A stretch of DNA of 64,000 nt. Origin: Spirosoma aerolatum. Lineage in GTDB: Bacteria; Bacteroidota; Bacteroidia; Cytophagales; Spirosomataceae. Of this stretch, positions 40,404-48,726 are shown one piece after another; position 1 is the first letter of the stretch, and every line of letters begins with the position of its first letter. The stretch lies in NCBI RefSeq assembly GCF_002056795.1, contig NZ_CP020104.1, forward strand, positions 5,217,501 to 5,281,500, in the 5' to 3' direction. The notes under the pieces are model-generated. The model made no database searches, was not told the origin of the DNA, and saw nothing but the letters and a program-made list of their open reading frames with translations. Made by a program: the position numbers and the translations under genes.

Positions 40404-41138
40404 ATGCGCTGGCCCACCCTTGTTCTTGTTGCTACTTTACTGCCCTCTATTAACCTGTTGGGGCAATCAGTCAGGTCAGACAGCTTATTCATACAACGTG
40501 CTAAAAATCGGGCTATTGGCGTATACGAACGGGCTATTTATCGGCAGGAGCATGTGTATGAAGGCAACGAATACATTCCGCATGATCACCGAATAAAAAT
40601 TCATCCCTTCTACCCCATCGATACGCTTCAGCGTGGAACGATAGCCTATAATGGCACTGATTACCACAATGTGCCGATGCTGTACGACATTGTGCGGGAT
40701 GAATTATCCATCCAGCCTCCCGAAGGCGGCTACCGGATTCGGATTCATACCAACAAAGTCAGCGCTTTTTCCATAGGGCCCTATCAATTTGTGAAGATCA
40801 TGGGTGACAGCGCATTAGGTGCTCCTAGCGGATTCTACCAACTTCTGCACAATGGCTCCGTCAAGGTGTTCGTCCGTCGCATAAAAACCATTCATGAAGA
40901 CATTTCGAGCGGCACCTATAAAGCTGATTACATTCCTCAGGATCGCTTCTTCATTCTGAAAGATGGCGTTTATCACCCCGTTAAAACCAAAGGCTCAGTA
41001 TTGAGTGTGTTCGCAGATAAGGGAAAGGAACTAAAAAAGTTCATCCGGGCTAATCAACTCAAATTCAAGGATCTGCAACGCGAAGAGGCCATCAGTCGGG
41101 TGACTCAGCAGTATGAAGAACTAACGCACAAACTATGA
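40404..41138 (+). CDS. Exported protein of unknown function, first gene of the TonB-receptor operon
   Basis: 244 residues with a signal peptide ending near NLLGQ (about residue 21). No family recognised. Beta-rich mature part (GYRIRIHTNKVSAFSIGPYQ, GFYQLLHNGSVKVFVRRIKT) and a charged helical tail (FADKGKELKKFIRANQLKFK). Its stop overlaps the TonB receptor start (ATGA at 41135-41138), so the two are translated together and it probably works with the receptor in the envelope. Membership in a conserved Cytophagales family is likely but was not checked. Confidence 0.7.
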   Translation: MRWPTLVLVATLLPSINLLGQSVRSDSLFIQRAKNRAIGVYERAIYRQEHVYEGNEYIPHDHRIKIHPFYPIDTLQRGTIAYNGTDYHNVPMLYDIVRDELSIQPPEGGYRIRIHTNKVSAFSIGPYQFVKIMGDSALGAPSGFYQLLHNGSVKVFVRRIKTIHEDISSGTYKADYIPQDRFFILKDGVYHPVKTKGSVLSVFADKGKELKKFIRANQLKFKDLQREEAISRVTQQYEELTHKL

Positions 41139-43906
41139 CCCATCTTTACCGGATTACGTTTCTTTGGTTGCTACTGATCGGGTCTGGCGGAGTTGCACTG
41201 GCCCAGTCCCTACCCGAAAAACCAATCAGTGGTGACTTTTCGAACCTGCGTTTCGACGCCTTTGTGGAGCGCATCGAAATGCAAACGCCCTATCGGTTCT
41301 TCTACAATCCTGCCGAAGTCGACAGCTTCCTGGTGGATATACGGGTCGAGAATAAGCCCGTGCGGACGATATTGCAACAGGTATTCAATGGCTCCAGATA
41401 TAACTATGCCATCGACGCCCAGCAGCGGGTCTATGTGACTGTTGATCGGGTTATTCGAACCGATTTACCTATCGGATTTTTCCGGGGTGGTGCTCCGTCC
41501 GGTTCCGACACGACATTAAATGCCTACCTGACCCAGGGCGCTCGAAAAGTTCAGGCGGAACCAGAAACCAAAACCTACGAAATCGGTAAACGGACCAACC
41601 CAATTCGACCGGGCCGTTCAACATTGGCCGGTTTTGTACGCAATGTAGCCTCCGGCGAACCCGTCGTAGGAGCCGCTATTTACATCGAAAATCCTCGCCA
41701 GGGCACCGTCAGCGATCAGTTTGGTTATTATTCCATCACGCTTCCCCGTGGGCGGCACGACCTCAAACTCCGCAGCATCGGCATGAAAGACACCCGACGC
41801 CGGATTATCCTGTACGGTGATGGTAAGCTCGATATTGATATGGAAGACGATGTAATTGCCCTGAAAGAAGTCGTTATCGAAGCCGAGAAGGATAAAAATA
41901 TATCGGGGCTTCAGATGGGGCAGGAACGGATCGACATCAAAAGCATCAAGCAGGTACCGACAGCCCTGGGCGAAGCGGACTTGCTGCGGGTGATTCAGAC
42001 CCTGCCTGGAGTAAAAACCGTTGGCGAAAGTTCTACGGGTCTTAATGTACGTGGGGGCGCTACCGACCAGAACCTGATTCTCTACAACGACGCTACTATT
42101 TATAACTCGTCGCACCTGTTCGGGTTCTTCTCGGCATTTAACCCCGACATGATCAAAAGTGCCGAATTATATAAAAGTGCCATTCCATCCCGGTTTGGCG
42201 GTCGGCTGGCGTCGGTACTCGACGTGCAAACCCGTGATGGCAACAAAAAGAAATTTGTCGGGTCGGGCGGGATTGGCTTATTGACAGGTCGACTGACGCT
42301 GGAAGGCCCCATTTTTAAAGACAAAACGTCGTTCATTGCCGGGGTACGCTCTACCTACTCCGACTGGCTGCTTCGTCAACTGCAAAGTGCATCGTTTCAG
42401 AACAGTAAAGCTTCGTTCTATGACCTGAATCTGCACGTCACGCACGAGGCCAATGAAAAGAATACAATTTATTTCACGGGTTATCTGAGTAATGACAAAT
42501 TCCGGCTCAACAGCGATACGTCTTACCAGTATCAGAACAAAACGGCTACGCTGAAATGGAAACACATTTTCAATAACAAGCTCTACAGCGTATTCACAGG
42601 CAGTTATAGCGGCTACACCTACCATGTGTCGAGCGATAAAAATCCGGTCAATGCCTATGATCTGAGCTTCGGTATCAATCAATCGCAGGTTAAGGCCGAT
42701 TTCAACTTTTTCCCGACCAATCAGCACACCGTCGACTTTGGCATCAGCAGTACGTACTACAAACTTTCACCCGGCAACTTCCAGCCCAAGGGCGATAAGT
42801 CGCTGATCGTGCCGGATGTGGTTCCTGATGAACAGGGGCTGGAAAGTGCGATTTATCTAGGCGACCGCTTCGATATCAGCTCCAAACTGTCGATCAGTGC
42901 CGGACTGCGGTATTCGTTCTATAACTACCTGGGGCCTCATGCGGTGTATCAATATGTACCAGGCGTTCCCAAGTCGGAGAATACCATTATCGATACCCTG
43001 AATTACGGAACTCATAAATCGATCACCAATTATCAGGGGCCCGAATACCGAATTGCGCTTCGGTATGGTCTGTCGTCGACGGCATCGATCAAATTGAGCT
43101 TCAACCGGACTCGCCAGTATATTCAGATGCTGTCGAACACGACCGTCATCTCGCCCACCGACATCTGGAAACTCAGCGACACGCACATCAAACCCCAGGT
43201 TGGCGATCAGTATGCCATTGGCCTTTATAAAAACAACCGCACCAACACCATCGAAATGTCGGTCGAAGCCTATTACAAAACCATGCAGAATCGACTGGAT
43301 TACCGAAGCGGGGCCGAACTGATTCTGAATCACCATATTGAAACCGATGTGGTCAATGCCGAAGGCAAAGCCTACGGGGTTGAATTTCTGGTTAAAAAAC
43401 TAACGGGTAAACTGAACGGCTGGCTCAGCTACACCTACGCCCGGACTCTGCTCCGAACCGCCGACGCCACCAACAACGAAATCATCAATAAAGGAAGCTG
43501 GTATCCAAGCAATTACGACAAACCACACGATGTAACGCTGGTGGGCAACTACAAGATCAACCGTCGGTTCAGTCTGTCGCTCAATTTTACATACAGTACG
43601 GGTCGTCCGATTACCTTACCTGTATCGAAATATGTGCTCGATGGCGTACCGCGCCTGCTCTATTCCGAACGGAATCAATACCGCATCCCCGATTATTACC
43701 GCACCGATTTTGCCATGAATATCGAGGGCAATCACAAGGTCAAAAAACTGGCACATAGCTCCTGGACCATTGCGGTCTACAACCTACTGGGTCGGCACAA
43801 TCCGTATTCGGTATATTTCAAAACAGAGGGTTACCGGATCAATGGGTATCAGCTATCTATTTTTGGACAACCCATTCCGTCGGTCACCTATAATTTCCGG
43901 TTTTGA
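41135..43906 (+). CDS. TonB-dependent receptor with STN and CarboxypepD_reg-like domains
   Basis: 923 residues. Signal peptide to about VALAQ (24); STN/secretin-type domain ~30-105 (FDAFVERIEMQTPYRFFYNP, VRTILQQVFNGSRYNYAI); carboxypeptidase-regulatory-like beta sandwich ~165-250 (LAGFVRNVASGEPVVGAAIY); plug ~270-375 (LPGVKTVGESSTGLNVRGGA, RFGGRLASVLDVQTRDGN); then a 22-strand-type barrel ending in aromatic YNFRF. An STN domain normally signals to an anti-sigma factor, but no FecR or SusD gene is adjacent. Followed by two DUF4249 lipoproteins. Substrate unknown. Confidence 0.93.
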   Translation: MTHLYRITFLWLLLIGSGGVALAQSLPEKPISGDFSNLRFDAFVERIEMQTPYRFFYNPAEVDSFLVDIRVENKPVRTILQQVFNGSRYNYAIDAQQRVYVTVDRVIRTDLPIGFFRGGAPSGSDTTLNAYLTQGARKVQAEPETKTYEIGKRTNPIRPGRSTLAGFVRNVASGEPVVGAAIYIENPRQGTVSDQFGYYSITLPRGRHDLKLRSIGMKDTRRRIILYGDGKLDIDMEDDVIALKEVVIEAEKDKNISGLQMGQERIDIKSIKQVPTALGEADLLRVIQTLPGVKTVGESSTGLNVRGGATDQNLILYNDATIYNSSHLFGFFSAFNPDMIKSAELYKSAIPSRFGGRLASVLDVQTRDGNKKKFVGSGGIGLLTGRLTLEGPIFKDKTSFIAGVRSTYSDWLLRQLQSASFQNSKASFYDLNLHVTHEANEKNTIYFTGYLSNDKFRLNSDTSYQYQNKTATLKWKHIFNNKLYSVFTGSYSGYTYHVSSDKNPVNAYDLSFGINQSQVKADFNFFPTNQHTVDFGISSTYYKLSPGNFQPKGDKSLIVPDVVPDEQGLESAIYLGDRFDISSKLSISAGLRYSFYNYLGPHAVYQYVPGVPKSENTIIDTLNYGTHKSITNYQGPEYRIALRYGLSSTASIKLSFNRTRQYIQMLSNTTVISPTDIWKLSDTHIKPQVGDQYAIGLYKNNRTNTIEMSVEAYYKTMQNRLDYRSGAELILNHHIETDVVNAEGKAYGVEFLVKKLTGKLNGWLSYTYARTLLRTADATNNEIINKGSWYPSNYDKPHDVTLVGNYKINRRFSLSLNFTYSTGRPITLPVSKYVLDGVPRLLYSERNQYRIPDYYRTDFAMNIEGNHKVKKLAHSSWTIAVYNLLGRHNPYSVYFKTEGYRINGYQLSIFGQPIPSVTYNFRF

Positions 43907-43907
43907 T

Positions 43908-45023
43908 ATGACGAGCAGATTCTATACAAAACTGGTTGGCTGGCTACTCATACTAGTGGTTAGTAGCTGTATTGACCCCTACCGCCCACCCGAAATTACG
44001 TCACCTGATAGCTATCTGGTGGTGAGTGGCTTTTTTAACAGTGCCCCCGGTACAACGTCTACCATCCAACTAGCGCGTACCCAAAACTTATCCGACAACA
44101 AAGCGCCCACAGCCGAAACAAAGGCGCAGGTCACCATCGAAAGCCAAAGCAAAGCGGTTTATACGCTCAAGGAAAGTACGGCTGGGTCGTATACCCTCAC
44201 GGGTGTCATTCCACAGGTAGGTGATACGTATCGACTGCATATCAAGACGGCCAAAGGGCTTGACTATTACTCCGATTATGTACCCGTTGTGACGACTCCA
44301 CCTATCGACAGTATTAGCTGGCAGGTTGAAAACGATGGGGTACAAATCAGCGCAAACACGCACGATCCGAAAAATAATACCCACTACTACCGCTGGGAAT
44401 ACGATGCAACCTGGGAATACTATTCGGCCTATACTTCATCGCATGAGATAAAAAACAACCAGATCGTGCCGCGTCAGGAGAATGTGTATACGTGCTGGGG
44501 AAGCGAAAGCTCTACCAACATCATGACCTTTTCAACCGTCCGACTCAGCCAGGATGTGGTCAGCCGATTTCCACTAACCTTCATTCCGGGAACATCATTA
44601 AAGATAGGCGTGCGATACAGTATACTGGTCAGGCAGTTTGCCCTGACGCAGGACGCCTTTACGTATTACGATCAGTTGGGCAAAATCACCCAGAATATTG
44701 GCTCTATTTTCGATCCGCAACCCACCCAGATTGTCGGCAACATTCACTCGCTGACAAATGCCAGCGATCTGGTCATGGGTTTCTTTCGGGTTGGCAACAT
44801 CGAGACCAAACGCATTTTCATTTCGAAATCACAGCTTCCCAACTGGTACACGAACAACGGACTAGGTAGCTGCGACACAGATACATTAAGTACGGCCGAC
44901 GTCCGAATGAATCAACCCGGTATCGTTAGTCCCTACACAAGTGCCAGTTATATAACCACTAGTCAGCCCTGCGTCGATTGCCGGTTACGGGGTGGCGTTA
45001 TTCAACGACCGAGTTTTTGGTAG
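43908..45023 (+). CDS. DUF4249 lipoprotein, copy 1
   Basis: 371 residues from the ATG at 43908, one base after the receptor stop; the frame extends upstream inside the receptor gene but the lipoprotein signal fixes this start. Lipobox VVSSC, Cys21, followed by IDPYRPPEIT, the typical DUF4249 start. Beta-rich: TIQLARTQNLSDNKAPTAET and VTIESQSKAVYTLKESTAG. DUF4249 proteins are encoded next to TonB receptors of this type in Bacteroidota and may act as surface lipoproteins for ligand capture, but the function is not established. Highly similar to the next gene and of identical length. Confidence 0.88.
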   Translation: MTSRFYTKLVGWLLILVVSSCIDPYRPPEITSPDSYLVVSGFFNSAPGTTSTIQLARTQNLSDNKAPTAETKAQVTIESQSKAVYTLKESTAGSYTLTGVIPQVGDTYRLHIKTAKGLDYYSDYVPVVTTPPIDSISWQVENDGVQISANTHDPKNNTHYYRWEYDATWEYYSAYTSSHEIKNNQIVPRQENVYTCWGSESSTNIMTFSTVRLSQDVVSRFPLTFIPGTSLKIGVRYSILVRQFALTQDAFTYYDQLGKITQNIGSIFDPQPTQIVGNIHSLTNASDLVMGFFRVGNIETKRIFISKSQLPNWYTNNGLGSCDTDTLSTADVRMNQPGIVSPYTSASYITTSQPCVDCRLRGGVIQRPSFW

Positions 45024-45037
45024 AGGAGCTTTTCCGT

Positions 45038-46153
45038 ATGCGTAACAACCTATTCCTATATTGGCTTAGCTGTGCTCTGCTCCTGCTCGTAAGCGGGTGT
45101 ATCGATCCGTATCGGCCGCCTGAGATTGCTGCGCCTGCCAGTTATCTGGTCGTCAATGGGTTTTTCGATAGCGCACCGGGCGCTACGACTACGATCCAGC
45201 TATCGCGCACCCAGAACCTGACCGATACCAAATCGCCAACGGCCGAGACAAAGGCGCTGGTGACCATCGAAAGTCAGAGTAAGGCGGTCTATACACTTAA
45301 AGAAGGAACCAATGGAGCCTATTCACTATCGGGTGTTTCGCCACTGACTGGCGAAACCTACCGCCTGCATATCAAAACCAGCAAAGGGACCGACTACTAC
45401 TCAGACTATGTACCTGTGCTTACGACGCCCGCTATCGACAGCGTTAGCTGGCATACCGAAGCCAACAACGTACTGTTCAGCGTAAACACCCACGATCCGA
45501 AAAACAACACGCATTATTACCGTTGGGAATTCGAAGAAACCTGGGAGTTTACGGCTCCTTACTTTTCACAGCTGGAGATCAAAAACAATAAGATTGTCGA
45601 CCGAACGGAAAACATCAACCGATGCTGGAATACTACCTATTCGACCAATATTATGCTCACCTCGACCGAACGGCTGAGTCAGGATATTGTCAGTCAGTTT
45701 CCGCTGACGTCGGTGGCGGGTACGTCGGGCAAACTGGGCATTAAATACAGTATGCTGGTGAAATCCTATGCGCTGACTCAGGCCGGGTTTGCCTACTACG
45801 ATCAACTGGCAAAGATCACCCAAAATCTAGGCTCTATTTTCGACCCGCAGCCGTCGCAGATTACGGGAAACATTCGGGCCAGCGCCAACCCGGACGATCT
45901 GGCGCTGGGCTTTTTCCGCGTTGGCACTGTAGCAACCAAACGCATTTTTATCCGGCGCGACCAGCTACCGAATATCAATACCTATGCGGGGGATCCCGGC
46001 TGTGTAGTCGACACATTTTCGGTATCGAAAGTATTAAAAGAGCAACCAGCTATCATCAGCCTCTTTGGCGAAAATCAATATTTGGTAACCTCGTTTCCTT
46101 GTGTCGATTGTCGGTACAAAGGCATAAATAAACGGCCCTCTTTTTGGGAATAA
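45038..46153 (+). CDS. DUF4249 lipoprotein, copy 2
   Basis: 371 residues from the ATG at 45038; lipobox LVSGC, Cys21, the same position as in copy 1. It matches copy 1 nearly end to end without length change (CIDPYRPPEI, TIQLSRTQNLTDTKSPTAET, VTIESQSKAVYTLKEGTNGA, TYRLHIKTSKGTDYYSDYVP), which shows tandem duplication followed by divergence. Spacing to copy 1 is 14 nt and to the next gene 8 nt, so all are one operon. The C-terminal part (FPCVDCRYKGINKRPSFWE) keeps the paired cysteines of copy 1. Confidence 0.88.
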   Translation: MRNNLFLYWLSCALLLLVSGCIDPYRPPEIAAPASYLVVNGFFDSAPGATTTIQLSRTQNLTDTKSPTAETKALVTIESQSKAVYTLKEGTNGAYSLSGVSPLTGETYRLHIKTSKGTDYYSDYVPVLTTPAIDSVSWHTEANNVLFSVNTHDPKNNTHYYRWEFEETWEFTAPYFSQLEIKNNKIVDRTENINRCWNTTYSTNIMLTSTERLSQDIVSQFPLTSVAGTSGKLGIKYSMLVKSYALTQAGFAYYDQLAKITQNLGSIFDPQPSQITGNIRASANPDDLALGFFRVGTVATKRIFIRRDQLPNINTYAGDPGCVVDTFSVSKVLKEQPAIISLFGENQYLVTSFPCVDCRYKGINKRPSFWE

Positions 46154-46161
46154 GACACTGT

Positions 46162-48624
46162 ATGAACCACCTGACGCTAGACCATACCCCTACCCTCGCG
46201 AAGCAAGCCACTTGGTTGACCAGCCCTTTTCTACTATTCCTTAGCTACCTGACTATTAGCGCCTTACCCGGCTTTGGACAAACACCTGGCTCGACTGCCG
46301 CACTCACCCAATCGTTTGACCAGTATCGGCAGCAGGCCTTACAGGAGAAGCTTTTTGTCCATACCGACCAGGGATTTTACCTAACGGGCGAAACGATGTG
46401 GTTCAAGATCTATTACGTTGATGGTAGTTTTCACAAGCCGCTGGACCTGAGCAAAGTAGCCTACATTGAACTGCTCGACAAAGAACAGAAATCCGTATTG
46501 CAAACCAAAGTAGCACTCACGGCCAACGGTGGCGACGGAACCCTGTTTCTGCCTTCGTCGCTCAATTCGGGGACGTATCTGATGCGGGCCTATACCAACT
46601 GGATGAAGAATTTTCCGGCCAGCTACTTTTTCGAAAAAACCATTACCATTGTCAACCCGTTCAAGCCGTTGACTCCATCCCCAACAGCCGATGTCGCTGA
46701 TCTGGATATTCAGTTTTTTCCCGAAGGAGGCAATCTCGTCGATGGCCTTTCCAGCAAGGTAGCCTTTCGGGCTGTCAATGCGTCGGGGGCCGGGCAAGCG
46801 GTCCGGGGGTGGGTACTCAACAGTCGGAACGATACGCTGACGACCTTCTCGGCGCACAAATTTGGGCTCGGCACGTTTACGCTCACCCCGGCATCCAATA
46901 CCAACTACCGGGTGCTTTTGCGTGATGAAACAGGGCGGCAGTTTACCCGATCATTGCCTGCCATTCAGCCGCAGGGGTATGTTATGGCTCTGGATGACGG
47001 CAACCCCAATCAGCTAACGATCACCGTTACATCCAATCTGGGTACTCCTTCGACGGTTTATCTGTTTGCCCATACCCGACAGGCGATTAACCAAGTAGAA
47101 GCCCATTCGATTGACCGACAGACGACGTTTCTGATCGACAAAAAAGCCCTGGGTGATGGCATTTCACACCTGACCCTGTTCGACGCTCAGCAAAAACCCG
47201 TCTGTGAGCGATTGTATTTCAAACGTCCGGCTCAGCCGCTTACCATTGCCCTCAAAACAGACCAGCCGCAGTATGCCTCCCGCAGCAAAGTAACGCTCGA
47301 AGCCTCCATTCAGGGAGCGACTTCGCAGGTAACGCCGTCGGCTTTGTCGGTCGCTGTGTACCGGGTCGATTCATTGAGTTCGCCCAATACGAGCAACATT
47401 CTGAGCTACTTACTGATGACCTCCGATTTACAGGGGGGCATCGAATCACCGGACTATTACCTCCAACCCGAAACGCCGGAGATCGCCCAGTCGACTGACA
47501 ATCTGATGCTTACCCACGGCTGGCGACGCTTCCGCTGGACCGATGTACTGCGTCCTGTATCACGACCTTCCTTTCCATTCATTCCTGAATATAGCGGCCC
47601 AACCGTGAGTGGAACGCTCACCGATCCGGCTACGGGCAAACCCGTTCCCCGCAAATTAACCTACCTCTCCACACCCGGTAAGCCCATCCGATTGTATGTC
47701 TCGCTAAGCGATACAGCCGGACGGCTTCTGTACGAAGTGCAGGACTTTTATGGTCCGAAAAACCTGATTGCCCAGACCAATCCGCAGGATAGTCTTTTCA
47801 AACTAACTATCAGCAATCCGTTTAGCGAAACGCCATCAACACACCAATGGGCAGATCGGCTCCCCACCGAATCCCAGGCCACTTCGCTGACCAATCGAAG
47901 TGTAGCCATGCAGGTGCAATCGACCTACTGGGGCGACCGATCCATTCAATACAAATACCCAGCCGTCGATAGTGCCGCGTTTTACGCCAAACCCAAAGAA
48001 TCGTATCTGCTTGATGCCTACACCCGCTTTCCACGTATGGAAGAAGTGTTGCGCGAGTATGTGCTCGGTGTGATGCCCCGCAAACGACAGGGCCATTTTG
48101 TGTTGAACGTACTCAACGAACCGTACCGCGCCATTTTTGAGAACCAAGCCTTGGTACTGATCGATGGCGTGCCCGTTTTCGACATGGACAAAGTGATTGA
48201 GTTTAGCCCGTTGAAGGTGAAGCAACTGGATGTCGTTACGAACTTCTACCTCATGAGCCCGGCGGTTTTCAGCGGCATCATCAGCTTTATGACGTACAAG
48301 GGCGATCTGGCGGGTTTCCCACTCGATAATCGGCTGGTACGGCTTGACTACGACGGTCTCCAACTGCAACGGGAGTTCTTTGCCCCCCGCTACGACCGAC
48401 CTGCCAGTGCCGCCACGAAGTCAGCCTCCAGCCGACTACCCGATGGACGAACGCTCCTGTACTGGAATCCGAACTGGAAACCCAACCCACAGGGCAAAGC
48501 GCAGGTGGATTTTTACACCTCCGACCAAACGGGCACTTACCAGGTAGACGTAAACGGCCTCACCCGCGAAGGAACGCCTGTTTTTCAGCGATTTACGTTT
48601 GATGTAAAAAATACACCGAAGTAG
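46162..48624 (+). CDS. Large envelope protein with MG2 (macroglobulin-like) domain and plug-like segment
   Basis: 820 residues from the ATG at 46162; an upstream in-frame TTG is less likely. Hydrophobic export segment about 20-40 (SPFLLFLSYLTISALPGFGQ). Residues ~55-165 resemble the MG2 domain of bacterial alpha-2-macroglobulins (EKLFVHTDQGFYLTGETMWF, GTYLMRAYTNWM), without the thioester or the large helical domains. The later part ALVLIDGVPVFDMDKVIEFS resembles a TonB-receptor plug, and the end LYWNPNW ... VDFYTSDQTGTYQVDVNGLT is a beta domain. Last gene of the receptor operon. Related proteins are common beside TonB receptors in Cytophagales; role unknown. Confidence 0.75.
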   Translation: MNHLTLDHTPTLAKQATWLTSPFLLFLSYLTISALPGFGQTPGSTAALTQSFDQYRQQALQEKLFVHTDQGFYLTGETMWFKIYYVDGSFHKPLDLSKVAYIELLDKEQKSVLQTKVALTANGGDGTLFLPSSLNSGTYLMRAYTNWMKNFPASYFFEKTITIVNPFKPLTPSPTADVADLDIQFFPEGGNLVDGLSSKVAFRAVNASGAGQAVRGWVLNSRNDTLTTFSAHKFGLGTFTLTPASNTNYRVLLRDETGRQFTRSLPAIQPQGYVMALDDGNPNQLTITVTSNLGTPSTVYLFAHTRQAINQVEAHSIDRQTTFLIDKKALGDGISHLTLFDAQQKPVCERLYFKRPAQPLTIALKTDQPQYASRSKVTLEASIQGATSQVTPSALSVAVYRVDSLSSPNTSNILSYLLMTSDLQGGIESPDYYLQPETPEIAQSTDNLMLTHGWRRFRWTDVLRPVSRPSFPFIPEYSGPTVSGTLTDPATGKPVPRKLTYLSTPGKPIRLYVSLSDTAGRLLYEVQDFYGPKNLIAQTNPQDSLFKLTISNPFSETPSTHQWADRLPTESQATSLTNRSVAMQVQSTYWGDRSIQYKYPAVDSAAFYAKPKESYLLDAYTRFPRMEEVLREYVLGVMPRKRQGHFVLNVLNEPYRAIFENQALVLIDGVPVFDMDKVIEFSPLKVKQLDVVTNFYLMSPAVFSGIISFMTYKGDLAGFPLDNRLVRLDYDGLQLQREFFAPRYDRPASAATKSASSRLPDGRTLLYWNPNWKPNPQGKAQVDFYTSDQTGTYQVDVNGLTREGTPVFQRFTFDVKNTPK

Positions 48625-48726
48625 ATTTTGCCTCGCTCAGGGGGAACATGAACGCGAAACTAGGTAAGTACAGTACGGTAACCCGGCTTCTGTTTAGTAC
48701 TTTGTCGGTTCAGATTCTGACCTTTC

